A DNA stretch of 39,626 nt from Acidobacteriota bacterium (GCA_028873575.1 JAGWHY010000011.1:1-39626), one strand, 5' to 3'. Numbered from the stretch's first letter, positions 7,335 to 15,168 are shown. Notes: generated from the sequence alone by a model not told the origin. Numbers and translations are program-made.

Positions 7335-8102
7335 TCAAATCGCGAGGCGAAGTGTGGTCACGACGCCGAGGGTGATGACGAGTGCGCGCACCCACGCCGC
7401 CGAGAGTCGTTTGACAACCCACGCCCCGAGCCACCCGCCCACCAAGGTGCCCGCCACCAGCATGAGGACCGCCTGGACGGCTAGGTGCCCGTGCAGGAGA
7501 AAGACGACCGCGGCGACCATCGTGATGAGTAACGACAAGGCGCTGCGCAACACCTGCAGCTCGTGCACGTCGTAGGGCAACGTCAGCGCCGTGAGCGCGA
7601 GTAGCAAGATGCCGAGTCCGGCACCGAAGTAGCCGCCGTAGAGCGAAATCGCGAAGACCCCCGCGAAGAGCGCGCGTCGTCGGGCCGGGTGACGGTGGTC
7701 GACGTGGGCGAGGCGACGCGTGATCCACGGTGCCGCGGCGAAGAGAACGGTCCCGGTGCCGATGAGCCACGGCACGACGAGACGGAAGGTGCCCGGCGAG
7801 CCGCGCAGCAACAGCGCGCAGCCGCTCAGCGTGCCCACGACGGTTGCCGGCGCGAGCGCGCGCAGCAGCGGCCAGTGCGCGCGTAACTCGTGGCGGTAGA
7901 CGCGAAGTGAAGCTAGGAAACTCGGTCCCACGCCGACGGTCGTGGACATGTTCGCCTGAAGCGCCGGCACGCCGAGGGCGAGCAGTGTCGGAAAAGTAAT
8001 GAACGTGCCACCGCCCGCGACGGCGTTGGCCACGCCCGCGCCGACCCCCGCGGAGAAGAAGATCGCGAGCCGCCACGCAAGTGCAAGGGCGACCGCGAGC
8101 AT
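7335..8102 (-). CDS. TauE/SafE (TSUP) family membrane transporter
   Basis: 255 residues from ATG 8102. A TTG at 8135 is in frame, but TAGAGT sits exactly 7 nt before ATG 8102, which would place the transcription start at that ATG. The sequence has about eight hydrophobic segments. The N-terminal motif GVGAGVANAVAGGGTFITFP is the family hallmark, and a second-half repeat GGYFGAGLGILLLALTAL shows the internal duplication typical of TSUP proteins. Known members export or import small anions such as sulfite, sulfoacetate or taurine-related compounds across the cytoplasmic membrane; the substrate here cannot be read from sequence. It is encoded divergently from the NUDIX gene and upstream of the DUF4395 gene. 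Confidence 0.9.
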   Translation of the reverse strand: MLAVALALAWRLAIFFSAGVGAGVANAVAGGGTFITFPTLLALGVPALQANMSTTVGVGPSFLASLRVYRHELRAHWPLLRALAPATVVGTLSGCALLLRGSPGTFRLVVPWLIGTGTVLFAAAPWITRRLAHVDHRHPARRRALFAGVFAISLYGGYFGAGLGILLLALTALTLPYDVHELQVLRSALSLLITMVAAVVFLLHGHLAVQAVLMLVAGTLVGGWLGAWVVKRLSAAWVRALVITLGVVTTLRLAI

Positions 8103-8109
8103 TGTTACT

Positions 8110-8115
8110 ACTCTA
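8110..8115 (-). promoter_or_regulatory. -10 box (TAGAGT) of the TauE/SafE gene
   Basis: On the minus strand it ends 7 nt before ATG 8102. This decides the start in favour of ATG 8102 over TTG 8135. Confidence 0.5.
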
Positions 8116-8176
8116 CGTACGATGAGATTTTTCAAACGTGGACGACCTCATCCCCCCGCGACCGCGAGACGTCTTC

Positions 8177-8182
8177 TACCGT
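8177..8182 (+). promoter_or_regulatory. -10 box (TACCGT) of the NUDIX gene
   Basis: Ends 7 nt before GTG 8190, with no ribosome site between; this fits leaderless expression. Confidence 0.5.
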
Positions 8183-8189
8183 TAGCGGC

Positions 8190-8654
8190 GTGTACCTCGT
8201 GAGTGGTGAGCTCGTCGTCCCTCGCGACGCGCCCGACGGCCTGATTCGTGCCGCCGGCGGCGTCGTCCATCGCTACGACTCTCAAGGGCGGATCGAGATT
8301 GCGTGTATCTACCGCGAGGCGCGCGGTGACTGGACGTTTCCCAAGGGAAAGCTCGATCCGGGCGAAACCTTTGAGGAGGCCGCGTTGCGCGAAGTCTTCG
8401 AAGAGACGGGTATGCGCTGTGAGATCGTGCGCTTTGTTGGGGCGACGAACTACACGCACCGCAAGGGACGTCCCAAGATCGTGGCGTACTACCTCATGAC
8501 CGTTCGCGAGGGCGAATTCGCGCCTAACGACGAAGTGGATGCGTTGGTGTGGGTCCCCGTCGCGAAAGTCCGGAGCAACCTCACGTGGGAGCGCGATCAA
8601 GAGCTTTTCGACATCGTGACGCAGCTTCCGGAGCTGCGCGCTCGCGCGTCGTAA
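8190..8654 (+). CDS. NUDIX hydrolase
   Basis: 154 residues from GTG 8190. The NUDIX box G-x5-E-x7-REVFEE-x-GM is complete at residues 53-75 (starting GKLDPGE and ending REVFEETGM), so the Mg-binding helix that hydrolyses nucleoside-diphosphate-linked substrates is intact. It is preceded by the strand GDWTFPKGKL, typical of MutT/diadenosine-polyphosphate-type members. Substrates of the family include oxidised nucleotides, Ap4A and nucleotide sugars; which applies is not decidable here. It is encoded divergently from the TauE/SafE gene and followed by a GC-rich hairpin and a tRNA gene. Confidence 0.93.
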   Translation: MYLVSGELVVPRDAPDGLIRAAGGVVHRYDSQGRIEIACIYREARGDWTFPKGKLDPGETFEEAALREVFEETGMRCEIVRFVGATNYTHRKGRPKIVAYYLMTVREGEFAPNDEVDALVWVPVAKVRSNLTWERDQELFDIVTQLPELRARAS

Positions 8655-8655
8655 G

Positions 8656-8684
8656 GACCGCGCGCGTCGGGCGCGCGTACGGTC
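8656..8684 (+). terminator. GC-rich hairpin after the NUDIX gene
   Basis: GACCG plus CGCGCG pair with CGCGCG and CGGTC across a TCGGG loop, with a 2-base TA bulge on the 3' arm. It starts 2 bases after the stop codon. There is no T-run, as is common for actinobacterial terminators. Confidence 0.5.
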
Positions 8685-8730
8685 TAGGGTGCGCCCGAGA
8701 GCCCGTTCGGGAGGCGACGCGAATATCCAA

Positions 8731-8736
8731 TAGAAT
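8731..8736 (+). promoter_or_regulatory. Probable -10 box (TAGAAT) of the tRNA-Ser gene
   Basis: TAGAAT lies 9 nt before the first tRNA base (8746), so transcription would start just upstream of the mature 5' end. Confidence 0.4.
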
Positions 8737-8745
8737 GGGGTCTCT

Positions 8746-8839
8746 GGAGAGGTGGGTGAGTTCGGTTTAAACCACATTCCTGCTAAGAATGCGGCCTGCG
8801 AAAGTGGGCCCGAGGGTTCAAATCCCTCCCTCTCCGCCA
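8746..8839 (+). tRNA. tRNA-Ser (anticodon GCU)
   Basis: A complete class II tRNA with the 3' CCA encoded (8837-8839). The 7-bp acceptor stem is GGAGAGG with CCTCTCC. The anticodon stem CATTC/GAATG encloses loop CTGCTAA, giving anticodon GCT for AGC/AGU codons. The long variable arm folds as a 7-pair stem capped by GAAA (GGCCTGC with GTGGGCC), and the T arm is GAGGG-TTCAAAT-CCCTC. Long variable arm plus GCT anticodon identify serine. No integrase or att-like duplication is seen next to it. Confidence 0.96.
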
Positions 8840-8840
8840 C

Positions 8841-8869
8841 CAACACCGAGCGCGCAGCGCTCGGTGTTG
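8841..8869 (+). terminator. Perfect 13-bp hairpin behind tRNA-Ser
   Basis: CAACACCGAGCGC, a 3-base loop GCA, then the exact reverse complement. It begins 1 base after the tRNA CCA and ends about 20 bases before the rimO start. It looks like a terminator or processing barrier separating tRNA from rimO transcription, and there is no T-run. Confidence 0.65.
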
Positions 8870-8888
8870 CCACGTAGAGGAGTCACGG

Positions 8889-10184
8889 GTGCGGTACTGG
8901 ATTGAGACCTTGGGTTGCCCCAAGAATCACGTCGACTCAGAAAAGCTCGCGGGGCTCCTCGTCGCTCAGGGCTACGCGCCGGCCACCCGAGCTGAGGACG
9001 CGGAACTCGTCGTCGCGAACACCTGCGCCTTCATCGAGGCCGCTCGCGAAGAGTCCATCGAAACCGTGTTGGACCTTGCGGATCGAAAGTTGCGCGACGC
9101 GCGACTCGTGGTGACGGGCTGTATGGCCGAACGCTACGGCGACGAATTGGCCGAGGCGTTGCCCGAGGTCGACCTCGTCGCGGGCTTCAACCAAAGTCTT
9201 TTCGCGCCGGTGACGAAGGTGACGCTGCGTACGAAGGCCCCCGCCTTCGATCTCTTAAATCTCCCTCGCCCGAAGTCCAGCGCGCCGTGGGCGTACGTGA
9301 AAATCGCGGAAGGGTGTGATCGCCGTTGTGGCTTTTGTGCCATTCCCACTTTTCGCGGTGATCAGCGATCGCGTTCGACCGACGAAATCGTGGGTGAAGC
9401 GCGCGCCCTGGTCGAGGGTGGCGTGCGCGAGATCGTCCTCATTGCCCAAGACCTCGCCAGTTGGGGGCACGACCGCCGGCGCGCCGGACGCGGCGAGGCG
9501 CTCGAAGTGCTTGACGCGGGTGGCACCCAGCCGCTCATCGAACTGACGAGAGCCCTCACGCGCGAGGTCGATCGGGTGCGACTCTTGTACCTCTACCCCT
9601 CCGGGCTCACGCAAGGACTTATCGACGCGATACTCGAAACGCAAGTTCCCTATTTCGACCTTTCTCTCCAGCACGCCTCGCGGCCGCTGCTGCGCGCCAT
9701 GCGTCGCTGGGGTGACGCGGACCGATTCCTCGAACGCATCGCGACGATTCGCGACGCGTCACCCGACGCGACCTTTCGCTCGTCGTTCATTCTGGGTTAC
9801 CCGGGGGAGACCGAGGACGACCAGCGTGAACTGCTGGACTTTCTCGAGGCGGCCCAGCTTGACTGGGCGGGTTTCTTCACGTTTTCCTCCGAGGTCGGCA
9901 CGCCGGCCCACGACGCGACGGACCAGGTACCCCACGAGCTGGCGCTGGAGCGCCTTCGCGAGGTCACCGAACTGCAAGACGCCATCAGCGCGCGTCGTCG
10001 TGACGCGTTGGTCGGTTCTACCCAGACTCTGCTCGTGGACGCGCCCGGCGTCGCGCGCAGCGTTCGTGAGTGTCCCGAGATCGATGGCGTCGTGCTCGTC
10101 GACCCGTCACTTAGCGTGGGTTCAATGGTGGAGGGGCGAATCGTGGCGAGTCGGGGTACGGACCTCGAGGCGGTCGTGGCGTGA
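8889..10184 (+). CDS. rimO: Ribosomal protein S12 methylthiotransferase RimO
   Basis: 431 residues. RimO is a radical-SAM enzyme that adds a methylthio group to the conserved aspartate of ribosomal protein S12. The N-terminal UPF0004 domain has C10, C46 and C78 for the second 4Fe-4S cluster (ETLGCPKN, ANTCAFIE, TGCMAE). The radical-SAM triad is C143-x3-C147-x2-C150 (EGCDRRCGFC). Downstream are the SAM-domain motifs YLYPSGL and SSFILGYPGETEDD, and a C-terminal TRAM-type segment (about 360-430). The PKNHVDSE motif favours RimO over MiaB. GTG 8889 has a GAGGAG ribosome site. The next gene, pgsA, starts inside its stop codon (GTGA 10181-10184). RimO next to pgsA and cinA is a common actinobacterial arrangement. 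Confidence 0.95.
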   Translation: MRYWIETLGCPKNHVDSEKLAGLLVAQGYAPATRAEDAELVVANTCAFIEAAREESIETVLDLADRKLRDARLVVTGCMAERYGDELAEALPEVDLVAGFNQSLFAPVTKVTLRTKAPAFDLLNLPRPKSSAPWAYVKIAEGCDRRCGFCAIPTFRGDQRSRSTDEIVGEARALVEGGVREIVLIAQDLASWGHDRRRAGRGEALEVLDAGGTQPLIELTRALTREVDRVRLLYLYPSGLTQGLIDAILETQVPYFDLSLQHASRPLLRAMRRWGDADRFLERIATIRDASPDATFRSSFILGYPGETEDDQRELLDFLEAAQLDWAGFFTFSSEVGTPAHDATDQVPHELALERLREVTELQDAISARRRDALVGSTQTLLVDAPGVARSVRECPEIDGVVLVDPSLSVGSMVEGRIVASRGTDLEAVVA

Positions 10185-10753
10185 GCGTCGAGCCAACCTA
10201 CGGGCCGACCGCGCTGCTGACGCCGGCCAATCTCATGACCGCGTTTCGTCTCGTCGTCGCGCCCTTCTTCATCTACCTGATTATCTTCCATCGCGTTTCC
10301 TGGTGGACCTCGCTCGTGGGCCTGCTGGCGGCGGCGTCGGACTACTTCGACGGCATCGTCGCTCGTCGTCACGGCACGACGACCTCGGGCGCCTTTCTCG
10401 ACCCACTTGCCGACAAGGTCATCGTGCTGGGCGGTCTCTACGCCCTTGTGGTTTCGCGCCCCCACGGCGTCAAGACCTTTATCGTGCCCGCGATCATCAT
10501 CACGATTCGCGAAGTGTGGATGAGCGTCTATCGATCACGCGCCGCGAAGCGCGGGGTCTCGATTCCCGCGAGCCCCTTGGCGAAGTGGAAGACGTTCGTC
10601 CAGGACTGGGCCATCGCCTTTTGCGTGCTGCCCTTCACGGCGCACCACACGTGGATCGCGACGACGACCATTTGGATCGCGGTCGCGATGACGCTCTACA
10701 CCGGCTGGCGCTACTACGTCGACGGTAGAAAGATCTTCGCTCGTGCGCGTTGA
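10181..10753 (+). CDS. pgsA: CDP-alcohol phosphatidyltransferase, probably phosphatidylglycerophosphate synthase
   Basis: 190 residues. The family signature D-x2-DG-x2-AR-x7-G-x3-D-x3-D is complete: D54, D57, G58, A61, R62, G70, D74, D78 (SDYFDGIVARRHG, then FLDPLADK). These Asp residues bind the divalent metal and CDP-diacylglycerol. About five or six membrane segments are visible. It would make phosphatidylglycerophosphate from CDP-diacylglycerol and glycerol-3-phosphate in the cytoplasmic membrane; phosphatidylinositol-type substrates cannot be excluded from the motif alone, but the position between rimO and cinA matches actinobacterial pgsA. The start GTG overlaps the rimO stop, and its own end overlaps cinA by 11 bases, so the three genes form one operon. 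Confidence 0.9.
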   Translation: MSVEPTYGPTALLTPANLMTAFRLVVAPFFIYLIIFHRVSWWTSLVGLLAAASDYFDGIVARRHGTTTSGAFLDPLADKVIVLGGLYALVVSRPHGVKTFIVPAIIITIREVWMSVYRSRAAKRGVSIPASPLAKWKTFVQDWAIAFCVLPFTAHHTWIATTTIWIAVAMTLYTGWRYYVDGRKIFARAR

Positions 10754-12011
10754 GGTCGTGGCCGTGGGCACCGAGCTGCTCTTGGGCCAGATTCCCGACA
10801 CCAACTCACAGTGGCTCGGTGAGCAGTTAGCGGCGAACGGGTTGTCGTCGCACTTCCACCAGCACGTTGGTGACAATCTCGAACGTATCGTCCTCGCCTT
10901 TCGTACCGCCCTCGCGCGCGCCGACGCGGTCATCGTGTGCGGCGGTCTCGGTCCAACCCAAGACGACATCACCCGCGCGGCCATCGCCGAAGTGATGAAC
11001 GTGCCGCTCGTCCGTGACGAAACCATCGTCGACGTTATTCGCACGATGTTTAACGCGCGTTCGCGCGCGATGCCCGACAACAATCTCTTGCAGGCCGACG
11101 TGCCCCAGGGCGCGCGGGTCATCGCCCAATCTCGAGGTACCGCGCCGGGACTGATCTGTCCCATCGGTCAAAAGGTCCTGTACGCGGTCCCCGGCGTGCC
11201 CTACGAGATGACGGAGATGTTCGAGCGGGCCATCTTGCCCGATCTTTTGGCTCGTCAACGCGAGCAGGGTGAGCGTGCCGTCATTAAGAGTCGCGTGCTG
11301 CGCACGTGGGGTTCGAGCGAGTCCGCGTTGGCCGAGGCCGTCGCCGATCGCTTTACGGAACTCGAGCAGAGTGGTCGCGTCACCATCGCGTTTCTCGCGT
11401 CGGGTATCGAAGGCATCAAGGTGCGTCTCACCGCGCGCGGCGACGACGACGCGATGGCCCGCGCACTACTGGGCGAAGAGGAGGCCCTTATTCGCGGACT
11501 GATCGGCGAGCGCCTCGGTGACGTGATTTTCGGGGTAGACGACGAGACCATGGAAGACGCGATCGCACGACGCCTGCGCGATCGCGACCTCACGCTCGCG
11601 GTCGCCGAATCGTTGACCGGTGGACTCATCGCGAGTCGACTCGTCAACGTGCCTGGCGCCTCGACGTGGTTCCGCGGCGGCGTCGTGAGCTACGCCAGCG
11701 AGGTGAAGTACGAAGTACTCGACGTTCCCGTGGGGCCCGTGGTCTCGCCCGAGGCCGCGCAAGCCATGGCGACCGGGGTGCGGACGCTCTTGCGCGCCGA
11801 CGTGGGACTCGCGGTCACCGGCGTGGCGGGACCCGACCCCCAAGACGGTCACGACCCGGGCACCGTGTTCGTCGGACTCGATCTCGAGGGCGCGGTCAGC
11901 CACGTGCGATTGCGTTTGCCGGGAGATCGGCCACGCGTGCGGGCCTACAGCGCGATCAGTGCGCTCGACGCCTTGCGTCGGGCAATCGATCAACGAGACG
12001 CGCCGCGCTGA
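10743..12011 (+). CDS. cinA: CinA family protein (MoeA-like domain plus NMN amidohydrolase domain)
   Basis: 422 residues, close to the usual CinA length. The N-terminal domain (about 1-170) is molybdopterin-binding-like, with VAVGTELLLGQIPDTNS and VCGGLGPTQDD. The middle and end carry the PncC-type nicotinamide-mononucleotide deamidase domain, with LAVAESLTGGLIASRLVNVP, GVVSYASEVK and VTGVAGPDP. Known members deamidate NMN and hydrolyse ADP-ribose-type compounds in NAD repair and recycling; the link to competence is historical. GTG 10743 lies inside the pgsA end, giving translational coupling. In many actinobacteria cinA precedes clgR and recA; here a beta-lactamase-fold gene stands between cinA and recA. 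Confidence 0.93.
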   Translation: MRVEVVAVGTELLLGQIPDTNSQWLGEQLAANGLSSHFHQHVGDNLERIVLAFRTALARADAVIVCGGLGPTQDDITRAAIAEVMNVPLVRDETIVDVIRTMFNARSRAMPDNNLLQADVPQGARVIAQSRGTAPGLICPIGQKVLYAVPGVPYEMTEMFERAILPDLLARQREQGERAVIKSRVLRTWGSSESALAEAVADRFTELEQSGRVTIAFLASGIEGIKVRLTARGDDDAMARALLGEEEALIRGLIGERLGDVIFGVDDETMEDAIARRLRDRDLTLAVAESLTGGLIASRLVNVPGASTWFRGGVVSYASEVKYEVLDVPVGPVVSPEAAQAMATGVRTLLRADVGLAVTGVAGPDPQDGHDPGTVFVGLDLEGAVSHVRLRLPGDRPRVRAYSAISALDALRRAIDQRDAPR

Positions 12012-12042
12012 CCTCTAAGGTCCTCGGTGGGGAGGAGCCGAC

Positions 12043-13272
12043 ATGAGTGAGTTAGAAGTCAACGTCGACCCAAGGGCCTTTGGTGTTGATCCACTACGCC
12101 TCGAGCGTGTCACCTCCTTCTTCGACGGTTACGTCGAACGGCGTGAATTACCGGGTTGGCTCGCGACGGTCGCGCGCGGTGGCGAGTTGGTCTGGAAGGG
12201 CTCAGGTGGTTGGCGCGACCGCGAGCAGAGTCTTCCCGTCACCGACGACACCATTTGGCGAATCTTCTCCATGACCAAACCGATTACCTCGGTGGCGGCC
12301 ATGATCCTTTACGAGGAGGGTCACTTCGATCTCAACGACGCCGTGTCGAAGTGGATCCCGTCGTTCAAGACGGCGAGAGTCTTCCGTGGCGGCACGTCCC
12401 AAAACCCGGTGACCGAGGGCCTCACCGAACCGCTACGCGTGCACCACCTCTTGACCCACACCAGTGGGCTGACCTACGGGTTTCAGTACGTGCACCCCGT
12501 TGACGCGATCTACCGCGCCAAGGGATACGACTTCGGCTACGCCAAAGGGGCGGACCTCGCTCAAGCGGTGGAGGACTGGGCGTCGGCACCCCTGCTGTTT
12601 CAACCGGGCAGCCACTGGAACTACTCAGTCAGCGTGGACGTGCTCGGTCGTTTGATTGAGATTTGGAGTGGCCAACGTCTCGACGTCTTTATCAAAGAGC
12701 GCGTGAGTGACCCCTTAGGTATGTCCGACACGCGCTGGTGGTGCACGCCCGAGGACGAGGAACGATTGGCGATGCTCTACGCGCTCGGACCCGAGGGGAT
12801 TTACCCCTTGAGCGAACTCGCGAGTGCCGCCCGGCGCGAGCGCCGCCTCTTCGACGGGGGCGGTGGACTGCTCTCGACGGCGCGTGACTATCACCGCTTC
12901 ACCTCGATGCTGCTGGGTGGGGGTGCGCTCGACGGCGTTCGACTCCTCAGTCCACGTACTTTGGACCTGATGACGCGTAATCATCTCCCCGGCAACACGG
13001 ACCTCGAACACTTCGCGGTCGGCGCCTTCGCCGAGACGGACATGGCCGGCGTCGGATTTGGCCTGGGCTTTTCCGTCGTGATTGATCAAGCGGCCAACAA
13101 GAGCCTCTTTTCGGAGGGGACCTTCGCCTGGGGTGGCGCGGCGTCGACGGCCTTTTGGGTCGATCCCGCTGAAGATCTCACGGTGTGCTTCTACACGCAG
13201 CTCCTGCCGAGCAGCACGTTCCCGTTGCGACGCCAACTCCAGCGCCTGGTGTACCAAGCGCTCGTGGACTAA
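12043..13272 (+). CDS. Serine hydrolase of the beta-lactamase/penicillin-binding fold (EstB/class C-like)
   Basis: 409 residues. The nucleophile motif S-x2-K is S76-M-T-K79 (IFSMTKPI). The second motif is Tyr194-Ser-Val (NYSVSVDV), where YxN is usual in class C enzymes, as in many esterase-type members. The third motif is probably the GGA in FAWGGAAST. LLTHTSGL and FDGGGGLLST are further family marks. There is no signal peptide, so it is probably cytoplasmic, which favours an esterase or amidase role over antibiotic resistance or wall synthesis. The start ATG has a strong ribosome site (GGGGAGGAG, 5-nt spacer). A TAAGGT-like -10 lies at about 12014, so it may be transcribed apart from cinA. 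Substrate unknown. Confidence 0.9.
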   Translation: MSELEVNVDPRAFGVDPLRLERVTSFFDGYVERRELPGWLATVARGGELVWKGSGGWRDREQSLPVTDDTIWRIFSMTKPITSVAAMILYEEGHFDLNDAVSKWIPSFKTARVFRGGTSQNPVTEGLTEPLRVHHLLTHTSGLTYGFQYVHPVDAIYRAKGYDFGYAKGADLAQAVEDWASAPLLFQPGSHWNYSVSVDVLGRLIEIWSGQRLDVFIKERVSDPLGMSDTRWWCTPEDEERLAMLYALGPEGIYPLSELASAARRERRLFDGGGGLLSTARDYHRFTSMLLGGGALDGVRLLSPRTLDLMTRNHLPGNTDLEHFAVGAFAETDMAGVGFGLGFSVVIDQAANKSLFSEGTFAWGGAASTAFWVDPAEDLTVCFYTQLLPSSTFPLRRQLQRLVYQALVD

Positions 13273-13297
13273 AAGAATTCTCCGAAAATCCTTCAAG

Positions 13298-13311
13298 CGA
13301 ACACTTGTTCG
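13298..13311 (+). promoter_or_regulatory. LexA (SOS) box upstream of recA
   Basis: CGAACACTTGTTCG is a near-perfect palindrome of the Gram-positive/actinobacterial SOS type (CGAAC-N4-GTTCG). It lies just upstream of a TACGGT -10 box, so LexA bound here would block RNA polymerase. DNA-damage induction of recA is the expected outcome. Confidence 0.9.
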
Positions 13312-13314
13312 TAG

Positions 13315-13320
13315 TACGGT
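13315..13320 (+). promoter_or_regulatory. SOS promoter -10 box (TACGGT) of recA
   Basis: TACGGT begins 3 bases after the LexA palindrome, giving a predicted start near 13327 and a leader of about 65 nt. Confidence 0.5.
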
Positions 13321-13356
13321 GAGTTTCGGGTGGAGGCCCGTGTGACAGCCGTTCCC

Positions 13357-13362
13357 TAGGGT
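13357..13362 (+). promoter_or_regulatory. Second possible -10 box (TAGGGT) of recA
   Basis: Ends 7 nt before an in-frame GTG at 13370, the leaderless geometry seen elsewhere here. It could give LexA-independent basal recA expression. Confidence 0.4.
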
Positions 13363-13393
13363 GCGCGCCGTGACGAAAAAGAAGGAGACCACA

Positions 13394-14449
13394 ATGGCAA
13401 CCGACGACCGCGCGAAGGCTCTCGAAGCCGCCCTCGGCCAGATCGAAAAGCAGTTCGGCAAAGGCTCAATCATGCGCATGGGTGAAAACCTGCACATGAA
13501 TATTGAGTCGATCCCGACCGGCGCGCTCGCCCTCGACCTCGCCTTGGGGATTGGCGGACTGCCGCGCGGGCGCGTGGTCGAAATCTACGGTCCCGAGTCG
13601 TCGGGTAAATCGACGCTCGCGATGCACGTCGTCGCGGAGGCGCAGCGCAACGGTGGGGTGTGCGCCTACATCGACGCGGAGCACGCGATGGACCCGGTCT
13701 ACGCGCGCGCCATTGGCGTCAACGTCGACGACCTGCTGATCTCTCAGCCCGACACCGGGGAGCAAGCCCTCGAAATCGCCGACATGCTGATTCGCTCCGG
13801 CGCGTTGGACGTTCTCATCATCGACTCCGTCGCGGCGCTGACGCCACGGGCCGAAATCGAAGGTGACATGGGCGACAGCCACGTCGGCCTTCAGGCGCGT
13901 CTGATGAGCCAGGCGTTGCGCAAGATCACCGGTGGCCTCTCAAAGTCCAACACCGTGGCCGTCTTCATCAATCAGCTGCGCGAAAAGATTGGCGTGATCT
14001 ACGGTTCGCCCGAAGTGACCCCCGGTGGACGCGCGCTTAAGTTCTACTCATCAGTGCGCCTCGACATTCGCCGCATCGAGTCGATCAAAGACGGCACCGA
14101 CGTCGTGGGAAACCGCACGCGCGTCAAGGTCGTCAAAAACAAGTGCGCCGCGCCCTTCAAACAGGCCGAGTTCGACATCATGTACGGCCTCGGAATTAGC
14201 CGCGAAGGTTCAGTGCTCGACGTCGCGGTAGAGCTCGGTCTCGTGAAGAAGGCCGGCGCCTGGTTCACCTACGAGGGTGAACAGATGGGTCAAGGTCGAG
14301 AGAACGTGAAGACGTTCCTTCGCGAGAATCCTCAGACCATGGCCGAGATTGACGGCCGCGTACGCGCGCACTTGGCGAACGAGATCGCGCCGGACGTGGT
14401 GGGTGGCGTCGACGGTCTTGACGTCGACGCGCCAATCAGCCTCGACTAG
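13394..14449 (+). CDS. recA: Recombinase RecA
   Basis: 351 residues from ATG 13394, which has AAGGAG 6 nt upstream. RecA forms ATP-dependent filaments on single-stranded DNA for homologous recombination and triggers LexA self-cleavage. Walker A is GPESSGKST (66-74), followed by YIDAEHA, and the Walker B strand [11 protein letters not shown]. The L2/strand-exchange stretch [20 protein letters not shown] and the C-terminal domain ([19 protein letters not shown]) are intact, and the acidic tail is short. There is no intein. An alternative in-frame start is GTG 13370, which would add VTKKKETT and sits 7 nt after TAGGGT; both starts may be used. Upstream lies a LexA box. No recX follows, and a large hairpin ends the unit. 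Confidence 0.98.
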   Translation: MATDDRAKALEAALGQIEKQFGKGSIMRMGENLHMNIESIPTGALALDLALGIGGLPRGRVVEIYGPESSGKSTLAMHVVAEAQRNGGVCAYIDAEHAMDPVYARAIGVNVDDLLISQPDTGEQALEIADMLIRSGALDVLIIDSVAALTPRAEIEGDMGDSHVGLQARLMSQALRKITGGLSKSNTVAVFINQLREKIGVIYGSPEVTPGGRALKFYSSVRLDIRRIESIKDGTDVVGNRTRVKVVKNKCAAPFKQAEFDIMYGLGISREGSVLDVAVELGLVKKAGAWFTYEGEQMGQGRENVKTFLRENPQTMAEIDGRVRAHLANEIAPDVVGGVDGLDVDAPISLD

Positions 14450-14462
14450 CTCACGTCTCTTT

Positions 14463-14513
14463 CAACGACGGGTGGTGGCGTTCGCGCGACGCGAGCGTTA
14501 GCACCCGTCGTTG
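14463..14513 (+). terminator. 12-bp perfect inverted repeat after recA
   Basis: CAACGACGGGTG and its exact reverse complement bracket a 27-base GC-rich loop that can fold further. It starts 13 bases after the recA stop and ends directly at the -10 box of the next gene. Probably the recA terminator, without a T-run; it could also act on the downstream promoter as DNA or RNA structure. Confidence 0.6.
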
Positions 14514-14519
14514 TAGCGT
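14514..14519 (+). promoter_or_regulatory. -10 box (TAGCGT) of the acyltransferase gene
   Basis: Ends 7 nt before GTG 14527. It abuts the terminator stem of recA with no base between. It decides the start: an earlier in-frame GTG at 14518 overlaps the box. Confidence 0.5.
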
Positions 14520-14526
14520 GGCGCCG

Positions 14527-15168
14527 GTGACGTGGCGATCAATCTTCCGGCGGGAACTCGGCAAACTCGTTCGTCGCGCGCGGCGCTACGTCAATGAGGT
14601 CGCCACCGTGGGCCCTTTGGACGACTACGCCAAGGAGTTCTTTTACTTCGGATCGGGCGCCGCGTTACTCGCCCCCCAAGGCGTGATCTACAACGAGCGC
14701 TATCTCTCGATCGGCGACGGCACCCTCATTGGTCCCAACGTCTGCCTCAGCGCGGGTATCTCGCCCACCCAAGAGATGCTGAGCGCCCCGGTCGTCACGA
14801 TTGGACGACGCTGCGTGATTGGACGAGGGTCGCACTTCGTGGGGCACTGGTCGATTGAGCTGGGCGACGAGATTCAAACGGGACCGTACGTCTACGTGAC
14901 GGACCAGAACCACACCTACGACGATCCCGACGCGGCAATCGGTTGGCAGCCGCCTCGCGAGGCGGCGGTCAAGATTGGCGCTGGTTCGTGGCTGGGCGCC
15001 AACGTGGTGATTTTGCCCGGTACGCAACTCGGGCGCAACACGGTCGTCGCGGCGGGCGCGGTGGTGCGGGGCCACTTCCCCGATCACGTCGTGCTCGGCG
15101 GGGTGCCCGCGCGCGTCTTGCGTCACTACGTCCACGGTGAGGGGTGGAAAGACGGAGCGCCCGCGTGA
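14527..15168 (+). CDS. Hexapeptide-repeat (left-handed beta-helix) acyltransferase
   Basis: 213 residues from GTG 14527, chosen by the -10 box 7 nt upstream. Hexapeptide repeats of the [LIV]-G-x4 type run through residues about 55-185: YLSIGDGTLIGPNVCLSAG, VTIGRRCVIGRGSHF, IELGDEIQTGPYVYV, then AVKIGAGSWLGANVVILPG and TQLGRNTVVAAGAVVRG. The ending VVLGGVPARVLR is typical of the WbbJ/maltose O-acetyltransferase group. TDQNHTYDDPD carries the expected catalytic His (H in QNH). It would transfer an acetyl or similar group from a CoA thioester to a sugar, lipid or small molecule; the acceptor is unknown. The N-terminal 30 residues are basic. Its stop is overlapped by the MFS gene (GTGA), suggesting joint expression. 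Confidence 0.88.
   Translation: MTWRSIFRRELGKLVRRARRYVNEVATVGPLDDYAKEFFYFGSGAALLAPQGVIYNERYLSIGDGTLIGPNVCLSAGISPTQEMLSAPVVTIGRRCVIGRGSHFVGHWSIELGDEIQTGPYVYVTDQNHTYDDPDAAIGWQPPREAAVKIGAGSWLGANVVILPGTQLGRNTVVAAGAVVRGHFPDHVVLGGVPARVLRHYVHGEGWKDGAPA

Noticed and set aside
8746-8839. Possible selenocysteine tRNA because of its length and long variable arm
   Set aside because: The anticodon is GCT, not TCA, and the acceptor stem has the usual 7 pairs.
8746-8880. tRNA gene as an integration site for a mobile element
   Set aside because: No integrase, no repeat of the tRNA 3' end in the window, and the gene next to it is core rimO.
12043-13272. Antibiotic-resistance beta-lactamase
   Set aside because: It has the S-x2-K fold, but no signal peptide and a YSV second motif; esterase-type members share these traits, so resistance is not supported.
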